This document shows, piece by piece, positions 51,411 through 62,411 of a stretch of DNA of 64,000 bases. Source of the DNA: Silene conica (Eukaryota; Streptophyta; Magnoliopsida; Caryophyllales; Caryophyllaceae). The position numbers and the translations under genes are program-made. The notes beneath the pieces were generated by a model. The model did not search any database and was not told the origin of the DNA. It saw only the letters and a list, made by a program, of their open reading frames with translations. The stretch is from positions 39,070,530 to 39,134,529 of the forward strand of contig CM055319.2 in NCBI GenBank assembly GCA_029255685.2, read 5' to 3'. Each line of letters starts with the position of its first letter. The first letter of the stretch is position 1.

Positions 51411-51576
51411 CTGCAAAGCAGCCAAGTTTATGTTTTCAAAAGACTTTAAACATGATGTTTCAAAACAAATGTTTGCCAGATGGCAGGCTCATTTAGCTCC
51501 ATTTGATTTTACAATTATTTATAAAAAAGGGGAAGATAATCATCTCCCTGATTTTTTGACAAGAGAATATTTATAA
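51379..51576 (+). CDS. Displaced end of RNase H, unit 2
   Basis: 65 codons, same sequence and phase relation as in unit 1. Confidence 0.7.
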   Translation: MIYTHFTIKTDCKAAKFMFSKDFKHDVSKQMFARWQAHLAPFDFTIIYKKGEDNHLPDFLTREYL

Positions 51577-51595
51577 TATTCTTTTCTTTTCAGGA

Positions 51596-52939
51596 ATGCT
51601 TACCCGCAGTAAAGGTAGCCCCTCTCCTAGAGGAGGTAGAGGTCGTGGTAGTCCTCCCTACAGAGGAGGAAGAAGTCCTAGTTATACCATAGCTCAATAT
51701 GGTAATAAAAAGCTTATAGCAGCGGATTTATCTGGAGCCAGTCAAACTGAGCTCGAAGAATTTACAAAATGGAAACAGCTTCAGAAAAAAGAAACTGATA
51801 TTGCTAGTTCTTCCTCAAAACCCTCATTTTCTTCAGCTGTTCAAAACACTACCCAAAAGGAAGATGATATGTTTCAAAATAAGGAGAAAAGAGTAATACC
51901 CTTACTCAATGAATCTGATAAGAAGTGGGAAGATAAACCCTGGATGCTCTATGACAGGTATCTAGGAGGACATGGTTATACTATGGAAACATATAAACCG
52001 CGACATTTTTATGAGACAATACTCTCTAGCAATGGTTGCACTTTTACCCATTTTACTGGGACGAACAAGAAAATTTATAATTTCTCAAAAATTATCATTG
52101 CCCAAATAATATCCATAAATGACTGGGGAATATCCCCATTAGCAGAAAAAACTATTATCATAAAAGGGGCACTAGTTAAATACAATTATTGGGATTATAT
52201 CCAAGCTTTTGATAAAGTATTCCTTTATGAAAATGATAAACGAAGTCATACTTGGTTTATTAAAATTAATTCCGAGATTTATAATCAAGATCTTCCGATA
52301 TGGTTTATTAATTGGTGGAACTTTTATGGAACTTCAGAAAATATTCTCCCTCCTATTCTAAAAGAATACTTTGATAAATGGAAGATGATAATACCATCAT
52401 GCCAAGAAGATAAAATAATTCCTAAAGAAATGAGATTTTTTATAGAATTCTCTATTCCGTGGATATGGAGAACTAGTCCTACAACAGGTTATAGCCAGGG
52501 CTTCTTTTGTCTTATACGACGATCATATTCTCGTTTTTGGGACACCATGGTGAAAACCGATGATAAAGGGCAGTTAAACTGCACCCCTACAATAAATCTT
52601 ATTGAAGAAAAAATTAACTCTTATACGAGTTTGAAAGAACTGGAAGATAAAGAAATCAGAGAAAAGGAGCAGAATAGATTCCTTGAGCTTTTAGAGGATG
52701 ATGAATCAATGGACATCCATGAAGCTTCCGAAGAAGAGATAATAAGAGCATATATGGAAGGTCTAAAAAAGACTCTTAAATTGAAAAAAGAAGGGGATAA
52801 AAAATCCTCGAAAAGTGATATATCGATGGCCTCCAATAATAGCCATAATTCACTCAGCACCTTGCTACAAGATTCCCAAGACCCAGAAGATAATTCTGAG
52901 ACTGATAAAATCACAGCTTTTTTGCAAGGGGAAATATAA
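51596..52939 (+). CDS. Unknown RGG-rich protein, unit 2
   Basis: 447 codons with Lys for Glu in the stretch TNKKIYNF. The 3' splice site (CAG 51591-51593) is unchanged. With the donor at 45589 this is the first unit in the window with both splice sites present in one predicted transcript. Confidence 0.7.
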   Translation: MLTRSKGSPSPRGGRGRGSPPYRGGRSPSYTIAQYGNKKLIAADLSGASQTELEEFTKWKQLQKKETDIASSSSKPSFSSAVQNTTQKEDDMFQNKEKRVIPLLNESDKKWEDKPWMLYDRYLGGHGYTMETYKPRHFYETILSSNGCTFTHFTGTNKKIYNFSKIIIAQIISINDWGISPLAEKTIIIKGALVKYNYWDYIQAFDKVFLYENDKRSHTWFIKINSEIYNQDLPIWFINWWNFYGTSENILPPILKEYFDKWKMIIPSCQEDKIIPKEMRFFIEFSIPWIWRTSPTTGYSQGFFCLIRRSYSRFWDTMVKTDDKGQLNCTPTINLIEEKINSYTSLKELEDKEIREKEQNRFLELLEDDESMDIHEASEEEIIRAYMEGLKKTLKLKKEGDKKSSKSDISMASNNSHNSLSTLLQDSQDPEDNSETDKITAFLQGEI

Positions 52940-53028
52940 TTTGTATTTCCATTAACAGTTGTTAAATTATTGGTCTGTACTGTAGGCATTTTATAATGCA
53001 TTAGTGTCATATCGCTATTATTAAATAA

Positions 53029-53090
53029 TGACGTAAGCATCACTTACGTCTATATTTCTTACGTTTGTAACCCCACTTCTCTATATAAGG
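53029..53090 (+). promoter_or_regulatory. 35S-type viral promoter, end of unit 2 driving unit 3
   Basis: Same inverted TGACG-type pair (from 53029) and TATA box (53081-53090). The poly(A) signal AATAAA follows at 53187-53192 and the leader splice donor at 53222. Confidence 0.8.
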
Positions 53091-53186
53091 GGCTTGTGTT
53101 TTTCTTAAGAGGCAGGTTCTTACAACCCCTCTCTCTAGATTCTCCCCCTCTCTCCCTCTCTCTCTTGTAAAATATTTGGTTCTATA

Positions 53187-53192
53187 AATAAA
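53187..53192 (+). terminator. Poly(A) signal of the viral RNA, unit 2
   Basis: AATAAA. A transcript starting near 45480 and ending after this signal would cover all of unit 2 with redundant ends. Confidence 0.65.
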
Positions 53193-53657
53193 ATCTTGTT
53201 CTGAGCACAACTTGAATCTTTGTAAGTATTTTTTAAATTCTGTACTCTTACTTTTATTTTCATTTTACATTCCAAGGATGAGCCTTATAGGCTAAATCCT
53301 TTGTGTTGAATTATGTCCGACTAAATCGATTGATCAAAAGCACCATGGTAATTATATTACAAGTGGTGATGGTGCTTTGGTACTCTGAAAAGATCCGGCT
53401 GATAGTTTAAACTTTTTATAACCAATTATTATGGACTCTTGGGTCCTTTCTTTTGCCTGCTTTGCCGAAGGAATGGCGTTTAAGGCCTTGTGAAGTGGAC
53501 ATTGAGTTCCAAAATAATTGGATAAATCTGTTGGTTTAGTAAAAATCAAACTCTTATGAGTTTGAATCTATCTGGCTGGATGACGGTATCAGAGCCATGG
53601 TGGTGATGATTAATTGATATAGTTTGATGTAATTCAACACATTTTGTCTCTAACCTT

Positions 53658-54777
53658 ATGAGTATAGTTAAACAATTTCTTGGTAATAAAACCACTGTTA
53701 AAAACAGTATCAGTCACGAGGTTGATATACCTCAAGATCTAGACTTACTTAATAAATGGACTATTCCTAGGGTAAGTGCCAAAACAATTTATAAATTAGG
53801 CACCTTCGAAAAATTGGGATTAAAACAAATTGTTAAAACTACAGAAGAAGCAGTCTCTCTTAATAATGAAGAGATGTTTCTACAACTACTTAGTAACCAT
53901 GATTTAGAACCATATAAAAGATCAGACCACAAGTTTATTCATATTGGTCTAGTCCAAGTAGCTTTTAAACCACTAACCTTGGAAGGTCTTCCTGAAAGTT
54001 TTATAGCAGCTTTAAGAGATGGAAGAAATTTGGATTGGAAAAAATCAATTATGGGGGTCATAAAATCAAGTCTGGCCCATGGACCAGTCTATTTTGATGT
54101 ATATCCTAATTTAACGCTTTCTTTAAGTGATGGGTAATATTTTAGACGCTCTAACTCTAAATGTTAAAACCCATGGGTATAATTATGCTCAAGGATCTGA
54201 GGTTATTTGTATATGTTATAGAATATACTTTAAACCTTTATATACTCTGAATCCTTGTTGTAGATTGGCTGATAAACCAATTAATGAAACTATTGTCATA
54301 GAAACTAATTTTCACAAATCTGATATAACGACTAGGAGAAAAATCAAGTGGGAAGAAATATCTTTCCCTGATAATTGGAAAATTGAAAGAGCCATGACCC
54401 CAAAGCCTACTATTTACACAGATCTTTTAGATGTCACACAAACAGGAGATGGATCTGTTAATTTACATTTTGGTAATAATCAATCTAATAGAATGTTAAA
54501 AAAAGCTAGTAGTAGCTCTTCTAGACTAACTAGATGTAATTCAGTAAGATCTTTTATATCCCCATGTGACTATATAATAGATCATCCCAATACAGCTAGG
54601 CACTCAACCTCTCAAATAAGAGAAGAAATTAGAGATGATGATTCATCTTTTGACGAACCTAAGGAACCTAGGATAAATGAATTTAAACTACATAGTGATA
54701 ATATATTAAGAGGGCACTCAAATGAAGAGAATGTCGAGACTATGTCTCAGATGAGTTTTAGCTTTGGTAATGGATAG
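53658..54777 (+). pseudogene. Movement protein gene, unit 3, frameshifted
   Basis: At 54130-54136 the sequence reads GATGGGTAAT where units 1 and 2 have GATGATAAT, one base more. The frame opened at 53658 stops at TAA ending 54137 after 159 codons; the remaining 216 codons are open in another phase from 54127. The break falls in the middle of the conserved movement-protein region, so both pieces should be inactive. The extra base explains the 7634-bp unit length. Confidence 0.9.
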
Positions 54778-57700
54778 TACAACTTCTAGAATAGATTTTA
54801 GTTTCAGATCTGAAGCTAGATACATGATTAAAGAGGAATTTAATCTACCTAAATGGGAAATTTTTAGGACATGGTTCTTAGAAAATTTTGATAATAATCA
54901 AAGGGCAATAATTCAAAAGGAGTTTTACGACTTTTGCACTTCTCATAACCAAATTACATATTTTGTACCATGGTTTTGTGCAGTGTATGTAGAACAATAC
55001 ATTTCGGTTTTAGAAAGAAGTTATACTTTACCAGATGGCAAAGAGCTAAATGATATTTACCTTCCTTTAGAATCCTTCAAGATGGAAAACTGTCATTTTC
55101 TTGCCCTATCAAATTTGTTTAACGGCAAAGAAACCGTGGTGACAGCAACACATCTTAATAGTTTAATACAACAACAAAATTACTCAAATTTATTTTTAAG
55201 AATAATAGGAGAACAAATTGGTTCACTACATAAAAAAATGGACAATATCAGTTTTCTTCTAAATAGAAAAGGTACATCTGGAGAAAATAATTCTTCGTCC
55301 TCTTCTTCTAATTCATATGTATCTTCTTCGGCCGTCAGTATCCAAGGACCGCCTGAAATTAAGGACTTTGTTTTAAAGCAAAAACCGGAATGGGAAGTTA
55401 GATTAACAGAGCAAGTAAGACTTAGTGAACAGGTTCAAAACTTTCTTAAAGAAAAAATGGAAAACTTATCTATAAAAACTCTTAGTGAGGACTTTACTAG
55501 CCGTTTTTATAATAACGTAGATAACAAAGAAGTTATAAAAGATGAGGTTAATAAAATTGACACAAAGTGGGCTGATAAACCCACTCAAAGACTATATTAC
55601 TATAATCGTCCTTCCCCCATAGATGTTCTGCATGAAGAACAAGAATACCAGTTAAACAATAGTTACAGTGGGAAGTGTATTTACGAATGGAATATTGACG
55701 GGTATACTGACAAACAAATTTATAATCAAATCCATAGAATGCTTATGTATTCTACTATTTGTAAAAGTTCTGGTAATAATGATGTTAACATAGCTAAGAT
55801 GATAGCCGCAGGATTCACTGGTCAACTTAAAGGTTGGTGGGATAATTATTTATCCACAACAGGAAAAAATGCCATTCTTAACACTACAACAAATGTTGAG
55901 GGTAAAGAAAAAGAAAACGCAGTTTATACTCTAGCTATAAATATTGTTGAACATTTTACGGGAAGATATTCTGAAAATCATGAGAATATAAGAACTTTAC
56001 TACAAAATCTTAGGTGTAAAACACTTACTGACTTTAGATGGTATAAAGACACTTTTCTTAGTAGAGTTATGGAACTCCCAGAATCTAATAGTACACATTG
56101 GAAAGCTAAATTTGTGGATGGTTTACCAAATTTATTTGCAGAAAAGGTTAAGAAATCTCTCAGAGGAAATCTGACATCTATCCCTTATGATAATTATACT
56201 TATGGTAAACTTATAGGAACCTGTACCCAAGAAGGTCTGAACCTATGCAATGAAATTAAATTAAATCAACAATTAAAACGTCAAAATTTGGTTGAAAGAA
56301 ATCAACTTGGAGAATTTTGCAGCCAATTCGGTATGGATATGCCAGCTTCTTCTCATAAGAAGAAGAAGAACTCTAATAATTCTTATCCAAGTTATAAGCA
56401 GAAAAGAAGAAAGAAATATTATTCTAAAGAAAAACTAGATAAAAAAGCTGATAAAAAGGCCTTCAGAAAAGCTTATAAGAAAAATAAGTCAGACAAACAA
56501 ATTGTCTGTTATAAATGCAATAAAGTTGGCCATTATGCTAAAGATTGTTGGACTAAGAATAAAATTGCTAGTCTTGATGTTGATGATGGAATAAAAGACA
56601 AGTTATACAAACTCTTTTTAGTCTCTGATGAGGAACTTGAAGATTCTAGTTCAAGTTCTGATAATGAGGTTAAGATAATGGATAATGATTCCTATCTTTC
56701 TGAATATGAAAGCTCAGAATGCGAGCCTTGTCTTCAGGGTAAATCATGTGAAAAGAATAATACACATAATGATGAATTTTATAATCTGATCTCTCAGTTT
56801 CAAGAAAATCAAATAAATGTCCTAGATAATAATCATTGGGTTGAGTTACTTAGAACCATTAAAGACGCCGAAACAAGGTCTAAAATTATAGACCAAATAG
56901 ATAGTGAATCTGGTACTTCCAATACTAAAGTTAACTTTCACTACGATACAAATTACAGAGAACCATATACTATGTCTGAAGTTTATAACCTCTTAAGAAC
57001 ACGTCATGTAAATTCTCAACCTACATCTTTAAAAGACATCCTTTCTGAGATTGAAAATCTTAAGTTAGAAATAAAAAATCTAAAAAATGAGACTAAAAGT
57101 CAAGACACCAGAATTTCTAATCTAGAGATGTTAAGTCTTTTAGACCAGACTTCAGAAAATAAAAGGAACCAAGATATTCCTGAAATTTCTGAAAAAGATT
57201 CAGATTTATCTAACAAAGTCCTTGGGATTAAGGAAACTATGAACACTATAAATATGGATAATGAGTTTCTTCAAACTCTCGAGACTGTTGTTAGTCAAAA
57301 ATGGTATATCAAAATTATCTTAAAAATTGATAATTATTTTTCAAAAGAGTTTACTGCTCTTATAGATAGTGGAGCAGATTTAAATGTTATTCAAGAAGGA
57401 TTAATTCCTACGAGGTATTTTGAAAAAACTTCCCATACACTTTCTCATGCAGGTGGAGAAAAACTTAATATTAAATTTAAGCTCCCTAGAGCTTCTATTT
57501 GTGTTGATGGAAAATGTATTCCATTGAGTTTTTTACTAGTCAAAAATAAATTATCCACCCAAGTTATTCTTGGAACACCATTTCTTAATAAGATATATCC
57601 TTTTACTTATGTAGACAAAGAAAAAATTATTGCAACTTATGATAATGCTTCCATTGCTTTTAGGTTTATAACAAAACCTTATATAAAAATTTTACATCAA

Positions 57701-59044
57701 ATGTATGATCATTTACTTTTAAAAGAAAACCAATTAAGTTTTTTAAAACAAGAAGTTAATGTCTTGACCATTGAAGATCGTCTTCAAAATCATAAGCTAA
57801 AGGAAAAAATTAAAATTTTATTTGAATCTTTTTCCACCGATATTTGTGGGGATCATCCTAATGCTTTTTGGAATAGAAAGAAACATGTAGTAAATTTACC
57901 TTACGAGGATAATTTTAAGGAGGAAAATATTCCTACCAAGGCTAGACCTTGTCAGATGAATTCAGAGTATTTAATACTTTGTAAAAAAGAGATAGCTTCT
58001 TTGTTAGAGAAAAAATTAATTGGACCTTCAAAATCACCATGGTCTTGCACTGCTTTTTATGTTAATAAACACTCGGAACAAGAAAGAGGAGTCCCTAGAC
58101 TAGTAATTAATTACAAACCTTTGAACAAAGTTCTAAAATGGATTAGATATCCAATACCCAATAAAAAGGATCTCTTAGATAGACTATATGATTCTATCAT
58201 ATTTTCTAAATTTGATTTAAAATCTGGTTATTGGCAGATCCAAATTAACCCTGCTGATCGTTACAAAACAGCTTTTAATGTTCCATTTGGACAATATGAA
58301 TGGAATGTTATGCCTTTTGGCCTTAAAAATGCTCCCTCTGAATTCATGAAAATCATGAATGAAATTTTCATGAGTTACAGTGACTTTATTATAGTTTATA
58401 TTGATGATATTCTGGTTTTCTCAAAAGCTATTGAGATGCATTTTAAACATTTGGATATTTTTAAAAAAATTGTTATGAATAATGGGTTAGTAATATCCAA
58501 ACCTAAAATGATTTTATTTCAAACAAAAATCAGATTTCTTGGTCATAACATTGAGAAAGGAAATATAATTCCAATCAACCGTAGTATAGAATTTGGTTCA
58601 AAATTTCCTGATGAGATAACTGATAAAACCCAATTACAAAGATTTTTAGGAAGTTTGAATTATATCTCTCCCTATTACAAGAACATTGCCCAAGACACAG
58701 CCATTTTATATGACAGGCTAAAAAAGAATGCTCAGCCTTGGACCGAGGAACATTCTAAAGCAGTTAGACTAATTAAAAGAAAAGTTATTTCGTTACCTTG
58801 TTTATCTCTGGCAAATCCTCATTGGGACAAAATAATTGAGACAGATGCCTCTGATATAGGTTATGGTGGTATTTTAAAACAAGTTGATCCCGCCGACAAA
58901 CAAGAATTTTTAGTGAGATTTTATTCAGGCAAATGGAATAATGCGCAAAAGAATTATGCCACTGTCGCAAAAGAGATTCTTGCTTTAGTAAAATGTGTTT
59001 TAAAATTTCAGGATGATTTATACACATTTTACTATCAAAACTGA
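54770..59044 (+). CDS. Capsid-protease-RT-RNase H polyprotein, unit 3
   Basis: 1424 codons, intact to the same end point as units 1 and 2. Unit-specific residues noticed are Ile for Leu in VNKIDTKW and Asp for Asn in PADKQEF. The movement-protein break upstream does not change this frame because it starts at its own ATG (54770). Confidence 0.88.
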   Translation: MDSTTSRIDFSFRSEARYMIKEEFNLPKWEIFRTWFLENFDNNQRAIIQKEFYDFCTSHNQITYFVPWFCAVYVEQYISVLERSYTLPDGKELNDIYLPLESFKMENCHFLALSNLFNGKETVVTATHLNSLIQQQNYSNLFLRIIGEQIGSLHKKMDNISFLLNRKGTSGENNSSSSSSNSYVSSSAVSIQGPPEIKDFVLKQKPEWEVRLTEQVRLSEQVQNFLKEKMENLSIKTLSEDFTSRFYNNVDNKEVIKDEVNKIDTKWADKPTQRLYYYNRPSPIDVLHEEQEYQLNNSYSGKCIYEWNIDGYTDKQIYNQIHRMLMYSTICKSSGNNDVNIAKMIAAGFTGQLKGWWDNYLSTTGKNAILNTTTNVEGKEKENAVYTLAINIVEHFTGRYSENHENIRTLLQNLRCKTLTDFRWYKDTFLSRVMELPESNSTHWKAKFVDGLPNLFAEKVKKSLRGNLTSIPYDNYTYGKLIGTCTQEGLNLCNEIKLNQQLKRQNLVERNQLGEFCSQFGMDMPASSHKKKKNSNNSYPSYKQKRRKKYYSKEKLDKKADKKAFRKAYKKNKSDKQIVCYKCNKVGHYAKDCWTKNKIASLDVDDGIKDKLYKLFLVSDEELEDSSSSSDNEVKIMDNDSYLSEYESSECEPCLQGKSCEKNNTHNDEFYNLISQFQENQINVLDNNHWVELLRTIKDAETRSKIIDQIDSESGTSNTKVNFHYDTNYREPYTMSEVYNLLRTRHVNSQPTSLKDILSEIENLKLEIKNLKNETKSQDTRISNLEMLSLLDQTSENKRNQDIPEISEKDSDLSNKVLGIKETMNTINMDNEFLQTLETVVSQKWYIKIILKIDNYFSKEFTALIDSGADLNVIQEGLIPTRYFEKTSHTLSHAGGEKLNIKFKLPRASICVDGKCIPLSFLLVKNKLSTQVILGTPFLNKIYPFTYVDKEKIIATYDNASIAFRFITKPYIKILHQMYDHLLLKENQLSFLKQEVNVLTIEDRLQNHKLKEKIKILFESFSTDICGDHPNAFWNRKKHVVNLPYEDNFKEENIPTKARPCQMNSEYLILCKKEIASLLEKKLIGPSKSPWSCTAFYVNKHSEQERGVPRLVINYKPLNKVLKWIRYPIPNKKDLLDRLYDSIIFSKFDLKSGYWQIQINPADRYKTAFNVPFGQYEWNVMPFGLKNAPSEFMKIMNEIFMSYSDFIIVYIDDILVFSKAIEMHFKHLDIFKKIVMNNGLVISKPKMILFQTKIRFLGHNIEKGNIIPINRSIEFGSKFPDEITDKTQLQRFLGSLNYISPYYKNIAQDTAILYDRLKKNAQPWTEEHSKAVRLIKRKVISLPCLSLANPHWDKIIETDASDIGYGGILKQVDPADKQEFLVRFYSGKWNNAQKNYATVAKEILALVKCVLKFQDDLYTFYYQN

Positions 59045-59210
59045 CTGCAAAGCAGCCAAGTTTATGTTTTCAAAAGACTTTAAACATGATGTTTCAAAAC
59101 AAATGTTTGCCAGATGGCAGGCTCATTTAGCTCCATTTGATTTTACAATTATTTATAAAAAAGGGGAAGATAATCATCTCCCTGATTTTTTGACAAGAGA
59201 ATATTTATAA
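59013..59210 (+). CDS. Displaced end of RNase H, unit 3
   Basis: Same 65 codons and phase as in units 1 and 2. Confidence 0.7.
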   Translation: MIYTHFTIKTDCKAAKFMFSKDFKHDVSKQMFARWQAHLAPFDFTIIYKKGEDNHLPDFLTREYL

Positions 59211-59229
59211 TATTCTTTTCTTTTCAGGA

Positions 59230-60573
59230 ATGCTTACCCGCAGTAAAGGTAGCCCCTCTCCTAGAGGAGGTAGAGGTCGTGGTAGTCCTCCCTACAGAGG
59301 AGGAAGAAGTCCTAGTTATACCATAGCTCAATATGGTAATAAAAAGCTTATAGCAGCGGATTTATCTGGAGCCAGTCAAACTGAGCTCGAAGAATTTACA
59401 AAATGGAAACAGCTTCAGAAAAAAGAAACTGATATTGCTAGTTCTTCCTCAAAACCCTCATTTTCTTCAGCTGTTCAAAACACTACCCAAAAGGAAGATG
59501 ATATGTATCAAAATAAGGAGAAAAGAGTAATACCCTTACTCAATGAATCTGATAAGAAGTGGGAAGATAAACCCTGGATGCTCTATGACAGGTATCTAGG
59601 AGGACATGGTTATACTATGGAAACATATAAACCGCGACATTTTTATGAGACAATACTCTCTAGCAATGGTTGCACTTTTACCCATTTTACTGGGACGAAC
59701 AAGGAAATTTATAATTTCTCAAAAATTATCATTGCCCAAATAATATCCATAAATGACTGGGGAATATCCCCATTAGCAGAAAAAACTATTATCATAAAAG
59801 GGGCACTAGTTAAATACAATTATTGGGATTATATCCAAGCTTTTGATAAAGTATTCCTTTATGAAAATGATAAACGAAGTCATACTTGGTTTATTAAAAT
59901 TAATTCCGAGATTTATAATCAAGATCTTCCGATATGGTTTATTAATTGGTGGAACTTTTATGGAACTTCAGAAAATATTCTCCCTCCTATTCTAAAAGAA
60001 TACTTTGATAAATGGAAGATGATAATACCATCATGCCAAGAAGATAAAATAATTCCTAAAGAAATGAGATTTTTTATAGAATTCTCTATTCCGTGGATAT
60101 GGAGAACTAGTCCTACAACAGGTTATAGCCAGGGCTTCTTTTGTCTTATACGACGATCATATTCTCGTTTTTGGGACACCATGGTGAAAACCGATGATAA
60201 AGGGCAGTTAAACTGCACCCCTACAATAAATCTTATTGAAGAAAAAATTAACTCTTATACGAGTTTGAAAGAACTGGAAGATAAAGAAATCAGAGAAAAG
60301 GAGCAGAATAGATTCCTTGAGCTTTTAGAGGATGATGAATCAATGGACATCCATGAAGCTTCCGAAGAAGAGATAATAAGAGCATATATGGAAGGTCTAA
60401 AAAAGACTCTTAAATTGAAAAAAGAAGGGGATAAAAAATCCTCGAAAAGTGATATATCGATGGCCTCCAATAATAGCCATAATTCACTCAGCACCTTGCT
60501 ACAAGATTCCCAAGACCCAGAAGATAATTCTGAGACTGATAAAATCACAGCTTTTTTGCAAGGGGAAATATAA
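59230..60573 (+). CDS. Unknown RGG-rich protein, unit 3
   Basis: 447 codons with Tyr for Phe in DDMYQNKE. Splice acceptor CAG at 59225-59227, with the matching leader donor at 53222. Confidence 0.7.
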   Translation: MLTRSKGSPSPRGGRGRGSPPYRGGRSPSYTIAQYGNKKLIAADLSGASQTELEEFTKWKQLQKKETDIASSSSKPSFSSAVQNTTQKEDDMYQNKEKRVIPLLNESDKKWEDKPWMLYDRYLGGHGYTMETYKPRHFYETILSSNGCTFTHFTGTNKEIYNFSKIIIAQIISINDWGISPLAEKTIIIKGALVKYNYWDYIQAFDKVFLYENDKRSHTWFIKINSEIYNQDLPIWFINWWNFYGTSENILPPILKEYFDKWKMIIPSCQEDKIIPKEMRFFIEFSIPWIWRTSPTTGYSQGFFCLIRRSYSRFWDTMVKTDDKGQLNCTPTINLIEEKINSYTSLKELEDKEIREKEQNRFLELLEDDESMDIHEASEEEIIRAYMEGLKKTLKLKKEGDKKSSKSDISMASNNSHNSLSTLLQDSQDPEDNSETDKITAFLQGEI

Positions 60574-60662
60574 TTTGTATTTCCATTAACAGTTGTTAAA
60601 TTATTGGTCTGTACTGTAGGCATTTTATAATGCATTAGTGTCATATCGCTATTATTAAATAA

Positions 60663-60724
60663 TGACGTAAGCATCACTTACGTCTATATTTCTTACGTTT
60701 GTAACCCCACTTCTCTATATAAGG
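60663..60724 (+). promoter_or_regulatory. 35S-type viral promoter, end of unit 3 driving unit 4
   Basis: Inverted TGACG-type pair from 60663 and TATA box at 60715-60724. Poly(A) signal at 60821-60826, leader donor at 60856. The leader has ATCTGG where earlier units have ATTTGG near 60809. Confidence 0.8.
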
Positions 60725-60820
60725 GGCTTGTGTTTTTCTTAAGAGGCAGGTTCTTACAACCCCTCTCTCTAGATTCTCCCCCTCTCTCCCTCTCTCTCTT
60801 GTAAAATATCTGGTTCTATA

Positions 60821-60826
60821 AATAAA
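60821..60826 (+). terminator. Poly(A) signal of the viral RNA, unit 3
   Basis: AATAAA at the same distance from the TATA box as in the other units. Confidence 0.65.
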
Positions 60827-61291
60827 ATCTTGTTCTGAGCACAACTTGAATCTTTGTAAGTATTTTTTAAATTCTGTACTCTTACTTTTATTTTCATTTT
60901 ACATTCCAAGGATGAGCCTTATAGGCTAAATCCTTTGTGTTGAATTATGTCCGACTAAATCGATTGATCAAAAGCACCATGGTAATTATATTACAAGTGG
61001 TGATGGTGCTTTGGTACTCTGAAAAGATCCGGCTGATAGTTTAAACTTTTTATAACCAATTATTATGGACTCTTGGGTCCTTTCTTTTGCCTGCTTTGCC
61101 GAAGGAATGGCGTTTAAGGCCTTGTGAAGTGGACATTGAGTTCCAAAATAATTGGATAAATCTGTTGGTTTAGTAAAAATCAAACTCTTATGAGTTTGAA
61201 TCTATCTGGCTGGATGACGGTATCAGAGCCATGGTGGTGATGATTAATTGATATAGTTTGATGTAATTCAACACATTTTGTCTCTAACCTT

Positions 61292-62411
61292 ATGAGTATA
61301 GTTAAACAATTTCTTGGTAATAAAACCACTGTTAAAAACAGTATCAGTCACGAGGTTGATATACCTCAAGATCTAGACTTACTTAATAAATGGACTATTC
61401 CTAGGGTAAGTGCCAAAACAATTTATAAATTAGGCACCTTCGAAAAATTGGGATTAAAACAAATTGTTAAAACTACAGAAGAAGCAGTCTCTCTTAATAA
61501 TGAAGAGATGTTTCTACAACTACTTAGTAACCATGATTTAGAACCATATAAAAGATCAGACCACAAGTTTATTCATATTGGTCTAGTCCAAGTAGCTTTT
61601 AAACCACTAACCTTGGAAGGTCTTCCTGAAAGTTTTATAGCAGCTTTAAGAGATGGAAGAAATTTGGATTGGAAAAAATCAATTATGGGGGTCATAAAAT
61701 CAAGTCTGGCCCATGGACCAGTCTATTTTGATGTATATCCTAATTTAACGCTTTCTTTAAGTGATGGGTAATATTTTAGACGCTCTAACTCTAAATGTTA
61801 AAACCCATGGGTATAATTATGCTCAAGGATCTGAGGTTATTTGTATATGTTATAGAATATACTTTAAACCTTTATATACTCTGAATCCTTGTTGTAGATT
61901 GGCTGATAAACCAATTAATGAAACTATTGTCATAGAAACTAATTTTCACAAATCTGATATAACGACTAGGAGAAAAATCAAGTGGGAAGAAATATCTTTC
62001 CCTGATAATTGGAAAATTGAAAGAGCCATGACCCCAAAGCCTACTATTTACACAGATCTTTTAGATGTCACACAAACAGGAGATGGATCTGTTAATTTAC
62101 ATTTTGGTAATAATCAATCTAATAGAATGTTAAAAAAAGCTAGTAGTAGCTCTTCTAGACTAACTAGATGTAATTCAGTAAGATCTTTTATATCCCCATG
62201 TGACTATATAATAGATCATCCCAATACAGCTAGGCACTCAACCTCTCAAATAAGAGAAGAAATTAGAGATGATGATTCATCTTTTGACGAACCTAAGGAA
62301 CCTAGGATAAATGAATTTAAACTACATAGTGATAATATATTAAGAGGGCACTCAAATGAAGAGAATGTCGAGACTATGTCTCAGATGAGTTTTAGCTTTG
62401 GTAATGGATAG
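61292..62411 (+). pseudogene. Movement protein gene, unit 4, frameshifted
   Basis: It carries the same extra base as unit 3 (GATGGGTAAT near 61764-61771), giving frames 61292-61771 and 61761-62411. Sharing of this rare change shows that units 3 and 4 have a common origin after the split from units 1 and 2. Confidence 0.9.
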
